A stretch of DNA of 64,000 bases from Tissierella sp032104385 (GTDB taxonomy: Bacteria > Bacillota > Clostridia > Tissierellales > Tissierellaceae). Below, in pieces: positions 42,829-51,714 of the stretch. The stretch spans positions 1 to 64,000 of the forward strand of contig NZ_DAMCHJ010000007.1 in assembly GCF_032104385.1 (NCBI RefSeq). Reading direction: 5' to 3'. The notes beneath the pieces are model-generated. The model did not search any database. It saw nothing but the letters and a program-made list of their open reading frames with translations, and had not been told where the DNA came from. Within the stretch, counting starts at the first letter, position 1, and each line of letters begins with the position of its first letter. A program made the translations under genes and the position numbers.

Positions 42829-43116
42829 ATGGAAGAAAAGAGAGAAAAGGCAGAATTATACTTTGTTACAAGTTTATATTTAAATGCGTGGTTGCTTAGC
42901 CAAGGTTTTGAGATGATTAAAACGGCTAAATTGGATAATAACAAGGTAGCACTATTTTATGTGAATACTGATGAATTAAATAATGCAATTAAAGAGTATA
43001 GACAAAATAATGAATTAAAGGAATTTGTATCACAATTGAAAAATGTACAGGAAATTGTCAGGATGCATATACAGAGAGAAAAGGTTAGTGAAACATTAGA
43101 AATACCATTTGATTAG
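42829..43116 (+). CDS. DUF5659-like phage protein
   Basis: A 95-aa protein with the pattern ELYFVTSLYLNAWLLSQGFE, then NNKVALFYVNTDELNNAI, similar in arrangement to the protein at 38050-38241. ATG 42829 with SD AGGGGGC. The C-terminal third is helical. Confidence 0.6.
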   Translation: MEEKREKAELYFVTSLYLNAWLLSQGFEMIKTAKLDNNKVALFYVNTDELNNAIKEYRQNNELKEFVSQLKNVQEIVRMHIQREKVSETLEIPFD

Positions 43117-43122
43117 GAGTTG

Positions 43123-43293
43123 ATGATATTGAGTAATGAAGAATTATTTGAGGGTTTGAGAGATGTGTTTGAAGTTGTAATAGAAAATATTGATGAGAAT
43201 AATAAAAAGCAGCTACATCGCCTAGAAGATAAGATAGATAAAACTAATAAAAATTTGGACAAGTTAATTGATTTGTTAGAGAAATTATTATAA
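43123..43293 (+). CDS. 56-aa coiled-coil phage protein
   Basis: Reads MILSNEELFEGLRDVFEV... with a heptad-like C-terminal half (LHRLEDKIDKTNKNLDKLID). ATG 43123 is 3 nt from TAGGAG; TTG 43129 has better spacing and may be the true start. Paralogue-like relation to the next gene. Confidence 0.55.
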   Translation: MILSNEELFEGLRDVFEVVIENIDENNKKQLHRLEDKIDKTNKNLDKLIDLLEKLL

Positions 43294-43312
43294 AAAAAAG
43301 GGGCTGGAGTTT

Positions 43313-43486
43313 ATGAAAGATAAATTAAATGTATTTATATCTGTAAAGTTAGAAGAGATTAAAGCTACTGTTAAAGATAATAGCAGAAATATTGCAGATG
43401 TAAATTTAAGATTAATGAAATTAGATGAAGATGTTGCAGATGTAAAAGAATTGTTAAAATCTTTAATTAATGCAGGTGAAAAGTAA
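43313..43486 (+). CDS. 57-aa coiled-coil phage protein
   Basis: Reads MKDKLNVFISVKLEEIKATV..., a short helical protein similar in design to the preceding one. SD GGGGCTGGAG before ATG 43313. Stop overlaps the next ATG. Confidence 0.55.
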   Translation: MKDKLNVFISVKLEEIKATVKDNSRNIADVNLRLMKLDEDVADVKELLKSLINAGEK

Positions 43487-43623
43487 TGATAGTCTATGAA
43501 TTTGTAGAAGATGATTTATATTATATAAGATATTATGCATTAGGTCGGGAATATAAAGGTACAAACTTAAAGTTGAGAAAAAATGAATATGAAGAATTTA
43601 AAAATAGTAATGTGGAAATTTAA
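43486..43623 (+). CDS. 45-aa phage protein, unknown
   Basis: Reads MIVYEFVEDDLYYIRYYALG..., ends EEFKNSNVEI before TAA. Coupled to the upstream gene by a TAATG overlap. Tyr-rich; unknown. Confidence 0.5.
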   Translation: MIVYEFVEDDLYYIRYYALGREYKGTNLKLRKNEYEEFKNSNVEI

Positions 43624-43646
43624 AACATAATATTGGAGGGATTGAT

Positions 43647-43850
43647 TTGTTGAAATTATATAATATTATATCTGTTTTAGGTGTTGCTACTATATTATTT
43701 ATTATATTGAAATTCATATATTCTTATATTATTAAAGATTGGACTATTACTCTATATATGTTTACTGTAGATACTGATGAAAAATATAGAGTAATAGTAT
43801 CGAAAGAGGGAAGGAAAATGACTAAAGTTAAGAAGGTAGGATGGGAGTAA
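43647..43850 (+). CDS. small membrane phage protein
   Basis: A 67-aa protein with one membrane segment (ISVLGVATILFIILKFIYS) and a basic tail. TTG 43647 (or adjacent TTG 43650) follows TGGAGGG. Position among early genes argues against a holin, but the topology would allow it. Unknown. Confidence 0.55.
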   Translation: MLKLYNIISVLGVATILFIILKFIYSYIIKDWTITLYMFTVDTDEKYRVIVSKEGRKMTKVKKVGWE

Positions 43851-43873
43851 ATATATATTGGAGGTATAGGTTC

Positions 43874-44179
43874 ATGAATAATATTATTAATAATAAAGAG
43901 TTGATGAGAGCAGTAAGAGAAGTTAATTGGGAAGATGTAGTAAATAAGGCTAATGCAAGACCTGTTGTTAATGTTAAGTCAGTTGATTTAAGTAATTATG
44001 TGACTAAAATAAATGATAGCACTATACATAAGAAATTAGATGATTTAAGTAATTTAAAAAAGATTCAAGGTTCAATATGTACAATTGACAAAGGCGATTA
44101 TATGTTAGGTTTGTATAATGGGTTGGAATTGGCTTTGAGTGTAATGGAAGATAGAGAACCAGAATATAAAGATATATAA
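43874..44179 (+). CDS. phage protein with GLYNGLELAL motif
   Basis: A 101-aa protein ending in DYMLGLYNGLELALSVMEDR then EPEY, a C-terminal motif seen in many small siphophage proteins of unknown role. ATG 43874 follows GGAGG; an upstream start at 43841 overlaps the preceding gene and has no SD. Confidence 0.65.
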   Translation: MNNIINNKELMRAVREVNWEDVVNKANARPVVNVKSVDLSNYVTKINDSTIHKKLDDLSNLKKIQGSICTIDKGDYMLGLYNGLELALSVMEDREPEYKDI

Positions 44180-44194
44180 TAGGGGGAATAGTTG

Positions 44195-44416
44195 ATGATG
44201 GAAAATAATCAAATGGAAATAAATAATTCTTTACAATTGGTTGATAGATTGATATACATATTTGAGAATTTAGATAATACAAACGATGCAAAAGCAGTAT
44301 ATGTTGATACTTTAGTTCTAACTTTGCTAAATATAAAAAGGTTGTTGCCTCTAGATGGGTATGAAGGAAATGTTAAGGCAGATATACAAGAATTAAAAAG
44401 AAGATGGGGTTTATAA
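44195..44416 (+). CDS. small phage protein, unknown
   Basis: A 73-aa protein (MMENNQMEINNSLQLVDRLI...). ATG 44195 (or 44198) follows AGGGGG. No family recognised. Confidence 0.55.
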   Translation: MMENNQMEINNSLQLVDRLIYIFENLDNTNDAKAVYVDTLVLTLLNIKRLLPLDGYEGNVKADIQELKRRWGL

Positions 44417-44431
44417 TTAATATTTAGAGAT

Positions 44432-44477
44432 ATTCCCCTTTTATCGAAGGTATGGTATGATTTGGTAAAGGGGGAAT
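44432..44477 (+). promoter_or_regulatory. SD-masking hairpin before 44483
   Basis: ATTCCCCTTT (44432-44441) pairs with AAAGGGGGAAT (44467-44477), whose GGGGG is the ribosome-binding site of the gene at 44483. Suggests translational control. Confidence 0.5.
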
Positions 44478-44482
44478 GAGAG

Positions 44483-44737
44483 ATGGTAAACTATAAGCAA
44501 AAAGATTATTTCATTACCTGTAAAGATAATGAATATTTTCAAGTATTAGATACTATTGATTATTTATTGGAAAAGGCAATTACTGAGGGAAGGTATGGTA
44601 TGTGGGAAGAAACATTAGAAATGTTAAAAAATCAATTACTTGATAATAAAGGGGAAAACATTACCCCGTGGCAATTTAATATGATAATAACAATACTTTT
44701 AGATTTTGTTCCAGATAACATAAAATATAAACCTTAA
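44483..44737 (+). CDS. small phage protein, unknown
   Basis: An 84-aa protein (MVNYKQKDYFITCKDNEYFQ...), last gene before terminase. Its SD is inside the hairpin at 44432-44477. Its position recalls late-transcription regulators of siphophages, but no motif supports that. Confidence 0.55.
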   Translation: MVNYKQKDYFITCKDNEYFQVLDTIDYLLEKAITEGRYGMWEETLEMLKNQLLDNKGENITPWQFNMIITILLDFVPDNIKYKP

Positions 44738-44739
44738 TT

Positions 44740-44764
44740 GAGCCGATAATGGCTCTTTTTTGTT
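44740..44764 (+). terminator. terminator before the late genes
   Basis: GAGCC-GATAAT-GGCTC followed by T6; separates the early/middle region from the terminase-led late module. Confidence 0.7.
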
Positions 44765-44834
44765 GGATAAAATGTAGCTAATTTGATACACATTTTGTAT
44801 AATGTAGAGTAATAAAATAAGGTAGGTGAAAGCA

Positions 44835-45263
44835 ATGATTGATGAAAGACAAAGGAAAGCAATCGAATTGATAGTGTCGGGAGAGTACCAAATTACACAG
44901 GTTGCAGAGTTGGTTGGAGTACATAGAACGACTATATATAATTGGATGGATAATGATGAATTTAAGGCAGAAATGGACAAGCGACTACAGGACATTAAAA
45001 CCAGAGCAGAGAAAGAATTAAACAGTAAACTACTAAAGGCAATCGATTTATATTGGGAATTAGCCGTTGATCCAAAAACAGATAAGCGTACTAAGCAGAT
45101 TGCATTAAGTTATATAATAGATAGAAACTTAGGAAAGCCAACATCTAAGATGGAGATGGCAGATAATCGAACTGATACCAACGTATCAGAAGAGGATATA
45201 CTTGCAGATATAGATGCATTAGAAGATGAAGGCAACGATAATGTAATAAGATTAGCTAAATAA
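44835..45263 (+). CDS. terminase small subunit
   Basis: A 142-aa protein with a homeodomain-like helix-turn-helix (ITQVAELVGVHRTTIYNWMD, about 20-40) and helical middle, as in phBC6A51-type small terminase subunits. It recognises the phage packaging site. ATG 44835 follows GGTAGGTG. It is separated from the large subunit by 1.9 kb. Confidence 0.8.
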   Translation: MIDERQRKAIELIVSGEYQITQVAELVGVHRTTIYNWMDNDEFKAEMDKRLQDIKTRAEKELNSKLLKAIDLYWELAVDPKTDKRTKQIALSYIIDRNLGKPTSKMEMADNRTDTNVSEEDILADIDALEDEGNDNVIRLAK

Positions 45264-45766
45264 GATAATAGAATAATCATTTTAATATTATATAATTTCA
45301 CATAATGATATATTATATGAAGTTATTATTAAGTCCTAATTGATAATGCAATATTATGTAAACTAATTACAGTTGAATTGTGTGTAAATATATTGCGTGA
45401 TTATTATAAGCATTGAAATTACTACAAAGAATTGTCAGAATTGTACATTAGTCACAAAATTATAGTTTTATTACTAAAACGAGGTGTAATGTGCGAGGTA
45501 TTAAATAGAACGGATTGATTGAAATTAGGGAGAGTGAGCAGGGTAGGGGGGGTATTCTAAATAGGATTAGGCAATATCCCCGTTAGTAACCTCTATAAAT
45601 TTTTTACCAATTTTTCAACCCTTTTTTAAGTATAAAATATTTTTTGTAAAATTTTTTATAACCTAATATTGTCGAAACTTGCGATAAATAATTAAAGGGT
45701 TTTAGTCCTCTTTTGTCTAATGTTATATATAGAAGTAAAATATTAGATGAAGGGGTGGAGGGTGTT
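45264..45766 (+). other. gene-free region after small terminase
   Basis: About 500 nt of very AT-rich DNA without a supportable ORF. It contains a hairpin (GGGGGTAT ... ATATCCCC, 45546-45581) whose loop TTCTAAATAGGAT resembles that of H7. It could hold a packaging site or late promoter; nothing decisive is visible. Confidence 0.5.
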
Positions 45767-46150
45767 ATGGATTGGAAAAGAAATTATATAATGGGGGTTA
45801 CATTTGGTAAATTTGAGGAAAAGACTATAGTTGATAATATTTCTAAGATAGTAGAAGAATTAAATGCTATTGGTAAGGAATTCAATTTAAGCGAAAGTAT
45901 AACACATAGTAATAATAGAATATTTTTACCAGATCGTGATATTGAATATAGTGTTAGTGATAATAGGATAGATTTTGTAAGATACAAAAAAGATTCTAGC
46001 AGTATGGAAGAAAGTGCAAATATAATTAATAATGGAAGGCATATAACAATTAGTACAGAAAAAAACAAGATGGGAAGAGAAATCAAATTTATTGATTTTA
46101 ATTTAAACCAAGTTATAGATGAAGTATTAGAGTATTTGGTAGTTAAATAG
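45767..46150 (+). CDS. phage protein, unknown
   Basis: A 127-aa protein (MDWKRNYIMGVTFGKFEEKT...). ATG 45767 follows GGTGGAGGGTG; an upstream TTG 45713 lacks an SD. Bracketed by the gap and a strong terminator, so probably an independent insert between terminase genes. Unknown. Confidence 0.6.
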   Translation: MDWKRNYIMGVTFGKFEEKTIVDNISKIVEELNAIGKEFNLSESITHSNNRIFLPDRDIEYSVSDNRIDFVRYKKDSSSMEESANIINNGRHITISTEKNKMGREIKFIDFNLNQVIDEVLEYLVVK

Positions 46151-46164
46151 AAAGAATCCTTTCT

Positions 46165-46192
46165 GAACCTATTTTATAGGTTCTTTTTTTAT
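46165..46192 (+). terminator. terminator
   Basis: GAACCTAT (46165-46172) pairs with ATAGGTTC (46176-46183), then T7. Confidence 0.85.
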
Positions 46193-46244
46193 CCATATAT
46201 ATTATAATTAATCTTATCATAAATGATAATAATGAGGTGATGAA

Positions 46245-46403
46245 TTGAAAATATTTCTAACAATAATATTTAGTTTATTTGCATTTATTTCTCTGGGTGG
46301 CTCTCTTAATCAAGAAGAGTGTACCGACACTAGAAGTCATTACATAATGGCAACGTGCGTGTTTTGCGTGTTGCTATTTTTAATGCATTTTAAAAATTTT
46401 TAA
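46245..46403 (+). CDS. 52-aa two-span membrane protein
   Basis: TTG 46245 (SD GAGGTGATG) gives MKIFLTIIFSLFAFISLGGS, a polar loop with a Cys, then MATCVFCVLLFLMHF and TAA. Two membrane segments within 52 residues. Topology allows a pinholin-like role, but the position before terminase is atypical. Confidence 0.55.
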   Translation: MKIFLTIIFSLFAFISLGGSLNQEECTDTRSHYIMATCVFCVLLFLMHFKNF

Positions 46404-46415
46404 TGAGGTGAAAAA

Positions 46416-47090
46416 TTGAATACAGTTGAAAAAATAAACAGTCTACTTGAAATAGATGATTCTTATAAAGCTCCTAATAAGCTAATGAAAATTTTATTTG
46501 ATAAGGAAAAAAGAGAAGAATTATTTAGAAAGTTTTTAGATGAGTTTGATTATGATGTTGCCTATGATTGGTTTAATGAATATTTTCAAGAAGAACATGC
46601 AGATAGAAAGAAATTAAAACAAGACTTTACACCTGCAAGTGTAGGAAAATTAATGAGTAAATTAATTGAAGATGATGGTTTTGATTATTATGAGGTTTGT
46701 TGTGGGACAGGTTCAATACTGATTCAACATTGGAATAATCAAAGACTAAAAACTAATTCGTTTGATTATTTACCTTCTGATTATTTTCATACTGTTGAAG
46801 AATTAAGTGATAGAGCAATTCCATTTTTAATATTTAATATAGCAATTCGTGGAATGAATGGTGTTGTTGTTCATTGTGATAGTTTAAGTAGAAAATCTAA
46901 GGGTGCTTTTTTCATACAGAATTTTAATGATAATCATTTAGGTTTTTCTGATATTAATGTATTACCTTATTATGAATATGTTGAAAGAGAATTATCAGTT
47001 AAATTTACAGAAAAGAAGTATCCTGAACACATTGAAAGGGCAAGAACACCTGAAGAAATAATAGAAACTAGAAATAAAATGCGAAGTTAA
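46416..47090 (+). CDS. phage DNA adenine methyltransferase, N-6 (HsdM-like) domain
   Basis: A 224-aa protein with the N-6 DNA methylase entry motif KQDFTPASVGKLMSKL (about 68-83) and motif I EVCCGTGSILI (93-103). The usual NPPF/NPPY catalytic box is not visible, so it may be inactive or noncanonical. Similar proteins occur next to terminase genes in Gram-positive siphophages, perhaps marking or protecting DNA before packaging. TTG 46416, SD GAGGTG. Confidence 0.75.
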   Translation: MNTVEKINSLLEIDDSYKAPNKLMKILFDKEKREELFRKFLDEFDYDVAYDWFNEYFQEEHADRKKLKQDFTPASVGKLMSKLIEDDGFDYYEVCCGTGSILIQHWNNQRLKTNSFDYLPSDYFHTVEELSDRAIPFLIFNIAIRGMNGVVVHCDSLSRKSKGAFFIQNFNDNHLGFSDINVLPYYEYVERELSVKFTEKKYPEHIERARTPEEIIETRNKMRS

Positions 47091-47121
47091 GCGTTTAGCG
47101 TGAAAGCAGGTGATATATGAG

Positions 47122-48771
47122 ATGAGCGAATTAACAGATATACAATTATTATATACATATTTAGCAGAGATGTATGGCGATGAACAAGCCAAAGAATTAA
47201 TGTTAAAACATAAAAATAACCTTTGGGGTTATCATGGCTTAGCATGGGCAACTGGTAAGAGAAGTTTGGAATATTTTTCTTTGCACTTCTTATCTAATGT
47301 TTATCTTGCAGAAGGAAATGCAGATATAGCCCCTATACATTTTGAAATGTGGAATGAAGTCAATGATATGATTTTAGATAAATTTCACGATAAGCAAGTT
47401 TATATATTACCTAGAGGTACAGGAAAATCTGTATTTGGCTCAATGGCAACTGCAATATGGGTAAGTTTATATAAACATAAAACATATACAGTTATTGCCA
47501 GTGCTATTGGAGATACGGCGGAAACGTTTATAAGAAATATTAAAATGGCAGTAGATGGTAACAAACGTATAGAAGAAGCGTTTGGTGAAATGTATGATAC
47601 TAGAAAATATATAAACAATAGTGAAAAGGTCGAGTTTGCTAATAGAACAATGATACAAAGTATAAGTGCAGCTTCAACATTAAGGGGTAAGTCATATAAT
47701 AACAAAAGAATTGAGTTATTGCTATTGGATGATTATCAGAAGGATGATGAAGTTATGACAGATGAGCAGAGAGAAAAGAAATGGAAAAGATTTAGTGATG
47801 ATGTCAACTATGCAATGCAGAAAGATAATAGCACTATGATTGCGGTTGGTACAATCCAACATAAAGAATGTTTCTATAGTAGATTAACTAAATCTCCAAC
47901 ATGGAAAACTAGACAGGAAAAAGGAATATTAGTTGATGATGTAGATGAATTATTTAATAGTGGTCACTGGGAAGAATTTAAAAGGCTATTAACTGATAAA
48001 GATAATGAAAATAGGCTTGATTATGCTAAAGAGTATTATCTACAGAACAAAGAAGAAATGCAATATCCTTTGTTATGGCAATCTTATTGGGATTGTTTAG
48101 ATATTGCCCTACAATATTATGAAAATCCTATTTCATTTAAACAAGAGATGCAAGGCGATGTAGATAGTATAGGGGAAAAGAGATTTAAAACTATTATTAC
48201 AGAGTCGGCAGAAGTAATTGAAAGCCATAATTTCAAGAAAACTATGCTAGTGGTAGACCCTGCAGGAAGTGGAACGAAAGGTAAAAGGGATTATTATGCC
48301 TTTGTGGTTGGATCAATTGCAGATAATAAAGTTAAGTACATAAGAAAAGGTGAAATATATAGATTTGATTTTGATGAGTATCTGAATAAGATATTTTTTT
48401 ATTTGCGTACATATAAAGATATTACTCATGTATTTATAGAGAAACAAACATATAGCGGTGGAGATGTCATTAGATTGAAAGAATTATTAAAAGAAGATAG
48501 TGAGTTAATGGCAAGAAATATAACAATAATCAATGACCATCAAAGGATGAATAAAGATGCAAAGATAAATTTAATAGTTCCAGATGTTAATATGGGAAGG
48601 ATTATCTTTAATGAAGATGATACTGAAGCACTTGAACAATTAGCAGATTTTGCAGGTGTCGACTATTCATTACATGATGACTTTCCAGATGTTGTGGCTC
48701 AATTTAGTTTAGAGATAGACAAGCTTAATAAACAAGCGGGAAAAATACAATTCCTTAATGTACAATTTTAG
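47122..48771 (+). CDS. terL: terminase large subunit
   Basis: A 549-aa protein with ATPase motifs Walker A LPRGTGKS (96-103) and Walker B ELLLLDD (D203, D204), and a C-terminal RNase H-like nuclease domain beginning VVDPAGSG (D379). It drives DNA into proheads and cuts the concatemer. ATG 47122 is chosen over GTG 47110 for SD spacing. Portal follows after 16 nt. Confidence 0.93.
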   Translation: MSELTDIQLLYTYLAEMYGDEQAKELMLKHKNNLWGYHGLAWATGKRSLEYFSLHFLSNVYLAEGNADIAPIHFEMWNEVNDMILDKFHDKQVYILPRGTGKSVFGSMATAIWVSLYKHKTYTVIASAIGDTAETFIRNIKMAVDGNKRIEEAFGEMYDTRKYINNSEKVEFANRTMIQSISAASTLRGKSYNNKRIELLLLDDYQKDDEVMTDEQREKKWKRFSDDVNYAMQKDNSTMIAVGTIQHKECFYSRLTKSPTWKTRQEKGILVDDVDELFNSGHWEEFKRLLTDKDNENRLDYAKEYYLQNKEEMQYPLLWQSYWDCLDIALQYYENPISFKQEMQGDVDSIGEKRFKTIITESAEVIESHNFKKTMLVVDPAGSGTKGKRDYYAFVVGSIADNKVKYIRKGEIYRFDFDEYLNKIFFYLRTYKDITHVFIEKQTYSGGDVIRLKELLKEDSELMARNITIINDHQRMNKDAKINLIVPDVNMGRIIFNEDDTEALEQLADFAGVDYSLHDDFPDVVAQFSLEIDKLNKQAGKIQFLNVQF

Positions 48772-48787
48772 AAAGTAGGTGTATATA

Positions 48788-50083
48788 TTGAAAGTAGATA
48801 AAGAATTAATATTACGATGTTTGAAGGAATTAAGAAAAAATCAAGTTAAATATAAAGTTTATAAGAATTATTTTGATGGGAATATGGATATTTTAAGGAA
48901 TTATGCCATGAATGAGAGTAGGAGTAATCAGAAAGTAGTTGTCAATTTCTTTAAGAAGTTTATCAATGATGAAATTGCTTATGCTATAGGTAATCCAATT
49001 AGTTATATTTCAACCGTTGGTGATAATGATTTAATTAGCACAATAGATTTAAATTTTGGTTATTGGTCTAAGGTGCATGACCAAGAATTACTAAAACAAG
49101 CTAATATTTTTGGCGAATCATATGAATTACACTACATATCAGAAAGTGGAGATTTTAAAGCAACAGTTTATAATCCTTTACAAATGTTTGTCTTAGAAAG
49201 TGGCAATGCAGAAAAAGAAGTTGAACTTGCGATTCAAATATACAAAGAAAACATCTTTTCTGAAAATGAAATGATAGATGTCTATTATGGAAATGTTATA
49301 GAACATTATCAGATAATAGATGATGAAACTATCAAATTAACAGGAAGAAATACCCATATATTTGATAAACCACCAATTGTGGTTTGTAGTGCTAATACTG
49401 AAAGAAAATCAATGTTAGATAATATAAAATCAGAGAATGATGCATTTAATACTGTTTTAAGTGATTATGTAAATGAAATATCAGATTTCAGAAATGCACT
49501 ATTGAAGATTACTGGTGCAGAGTTATTAGATGAAAATGAATTAAAAGAAATGAAAAGAGTAGGGGCAATTCAAGTTCCTGCAAGTGCAGAAGTTTCATAT
49601 TTAATTAAGAATATGGAAGATAGCTTCATTCAAAATTCATTAACTACATTAGAAGATAAAATATACAAGTTAGCATCTCATATAGATACTAATGAAAAGC
49701 TACAATCTAATCTTTCAGGTACTGCATTAAGGTCAAGAATGATAGCATTAGAAAATAAATGTCTATTAATGCAATCAATGATTGAGTTAGTAATCAAGAA
49801 GAGATTAAAGAATTTCTTTGAATATTTGAGAATTACAAAAGGACAAGAATATGACTATAGGACAATTAAATTAAAATTAACTATGAATATTCCAAGTGAT
49901 GTTAATTTAATTGCAGATACAATATCTAAATTAAGAGGTCTTGCATCTGATGAAACTTTATTATCACTTCTTCCATTTGTTGAGAATCCTCAAATTGAAT
50001 TAGAGAAGAGAAGAAAAGAAGAGTTAAAAATAGATTTAGATGATGTTGATTATATTGCTAATAAAAATAACTTAGGTGATTAA
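48788..50083 (+). CDS. portal protein, SPP1 gp6-like
   Basis: A 431-aa protein with the SPP1-type portal pattern: helical N-terminus, KVVVNFFKKFINDEIAYAIG near residue 50, a long middle, LSGTALRSRM near 315 and an acidic C-terminus. Forms the dodecameric DNA entry vertex. TTG 48788 with SD GTAGGTG. Overlap with terminase and head genes in canonical order. Confidence 0.92.
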   Translation: MKVDKELILRCLKELRKNQVKYKVYKNYFDGNMDILRNYAMNESRSNQKVVVNFFKKFINDEIAYAIGNPISYISTVGDNDLISTIDLNFGYWSKVHDQELLKQANIFGESYELHYISESGDFKATVYNPLQMFVLESGNAEKEVELAIQIYKENIFSENEMIDVYYGNVIEHYQIIDDETIKLTGRNTHIFDKPPIVVCSANTERKSMLDNIKSENDAFNTVLSDYVNEISDFRNALLKITGAELLDENELKEMKRVGAIQVPASAEVSYLIKNMEDSFIQNSLTTLEDKIYKLASHIDTNEKLQSNLSGTALRSRMIALENKCLLMQSMIELVIKKRLKNFFEYLRITKGQEYDYRTIKLKLTMNIPSDVNLIADTISKLRGLASDETLLSLLPFVENPQIELEKRRKEELKIDLDDVDYIANKNNLGD

Positions 50084-50084
50084 G

Positions 50085-50957
50085 ATGCTAAAAGAATTAG
50101 AAAAAGAAATTCTTAAAATTAGAATTGAATTAGAAAAAACATCTAATAAGGAAGTAAGAAAGATATTAATAGAGCAAAAGAAATACCTTGAAAGATTAAG
50201 GCGTGAAATCGGTTCTATGTACATGGAATATGGTGAAGAATTACATATGTCTAGTATAGAAAAATTTAATACTAGAAGGAAATTTGAGAATGAATTAAAA
50301 GATATGTATAAAGGGCTATCGCCTTTGGAAGTTGGAATAGTAGGTTCTATTTTATATGGTGCATATAAAGAAAGTTATTATAAAACTTCATATACAATAG
50401 ATAAAGGTCTTAGTATAGGTATTAATTATAAAATACTTAGAAAAGAATTTATTGATACAGTTGTCAATGCAGATTTTCAAGGTCAAAATTTCAGTTCTAG
50501 AATATGGAAGAATAAAGAATGGTTAGTAAATAAATTATATGGCACTATAGGTAAAGGTATCTATGAAGGTTATTCAGTAGATAAAATGAGTAAGGAAATT
50601 AAAGATATATTTGGGTCTAGTGCATATCAGAGTAAAAGATTGGTAAATTCAGAACTAGCTCGTGTGGTGACCAATGCAAGTGAAGAAATTTACAGAAATA
50701 GTGAAGTTGTACAAAAGGTAATTTGGATAGCAACACTTGATAAAAAGACTAATCCAGAGGATGGGGCATTGGATGGTGGTATATGGGATTTAGAAGATAT
50801 ATCAAGACCAAAACCACCTTTACATCCTAATTGTAGGTGTGCAATAGCTCCTTATTTACCAGATTGGAGTCCTACAACAAGACGAGATAATATTACAAAA
50901 GAAAATATACCTTATCAGAATTATTCTGATTGGGCTAAAAGTAAAGGAATAAGTTAA
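50085..50957 (+). CDS. phage head morphogenesis protein, SPP1 gp7-like
   Basis: A 290-aa protein with the Mu gpF/SPP1 gp7 signature near the C-terminus: ELARVVTNASEEI, WIATLDKKTNPEDGALDG and PPLHPNCRCAIAP. This minor head protein binds the portal. ATG 50085, SD TAGGTG, just after the portal stop. Confidence 0.92.
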   Translation: MLKELEKEILKIRIELEKTSNKEVRKILIEQKKYLERLRREIGSMYMEYGEELHMSSIEKFNTRRKFENELKDMYKGLSPLEVGIVGSILYGAYKESYYKTSYTIDKGLSIGINYKILRKEFIDTVVNADFQGQNFSSRIWKNKEWLVNKLYGTIGKGIYEGYSVDKMSKEIKDIFGSSAYQSKRLVNSELARVVTNASEEIYRNSEVVQKVIWIATLDKKTNPEDGALDGGIWDLEDISRPKPPLHPNCRCAIAPYLPDWSPTTRRDNITKENIPYQNYSDWAKSKGIS

Positions 50958-50996
50958 TTAAGCTACTTCAACAATCTTTGTTAAAGTAGCTTAATT
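50956..50996 (+). terminator. terminator after head morphogenesis gene
   Basis: A 13-bp perfect stem (50956-50968 with 50984-50996), T-poor tail. Confidence 0.6.
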
Positions 50997-51066
50997 ATAT
51001 TAAAAAAAACAATACATTGCACTATATGGCTTAATTGACATAGAGGGCGAAAGGAGAGATTAGATA

Positions 51067-51657
51067 ATGGATATTAATGAAGTAAAACAATTTATTGAAA
51101 GTAACAAAGATAATGAAGAGGTAAAGAACTATATCGGAGGTTTTATAACATCTGATAGAGTTGAATCATTTTTAGGTAATGATGATGGTAAGAAACTATT
51201 ACAACCTAAGTTGGATAGTTATTTTACTAAAGGTCTTGAAACATGGAAATCAAATAATCTTGAAAAACTCATTGATGAGGAAATAAAGAAAAGATTTCCC
51301 GCGAAAGATGTGAAGGATATTGAACTAGAAAAGGTTAAAGCAGAATTAGAGAAAATTAAAGTCGATGCATTGAGAAAAGAACTTACAAATAAGGCTTTAT
51401 TGGTTGCAGATGAAAAGAAACTTCCAAAAGATTTAGTTGAATATTTCATTGGAAACGATGAAGAAACAACAAATAAAAACCTTGAGGCACTTGAATCTGT
51501 ATTCTCTAAGCATATTGAAGCTTTAGTTCAAGAAAGATTAAAAGGTAGTGGTTATACACCACCAAAAGGCGGAGAAGAAGGTAAAATTTCTATGGAAGAT
51601 TTATCTAATATGAGCATAGATGAAATTAATAAATTGTGGGACAAGGTAGCAAAATAG
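51067..51657 (+). CDS. scaffold protein, DUF4355-like
   Basis: A 196-aa highly charged, helical protein with a central coiled coil (DIELEKVKAELEKIKVDALR, then KELTNKAL) and a helical C-terminus ending INKLWDKVAK, the layout of DUF4355 scaffold proteins before capsid genes. Guides prohead assembly. ATG 51067, SD AAAGGAGAG. Confidence 0.88.
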   Translation: MDINEVKQFIESNKDNEEVKNYIGGFITSDRVESFLGNDDGKKLLQPKLDSYFTKGLETWKSNNLEKLIDEEIKKRFPAKDVKDIELEKVKAELEKIKVDALRKELTNKALLVADEKKLPKDLVEYFIGNDEETTNKNLEALESVFSKHIEALVQERLKGSGYTPPKGGEEGKISMEDLSNMSIDEINKLWDKVAK

Positions 51658-51714
51658 ACTTTCGGGCTAGTCTTTAAAGAAGTACTAAAATAAAAGAAAG
51701 AGAGTGATGTTATA

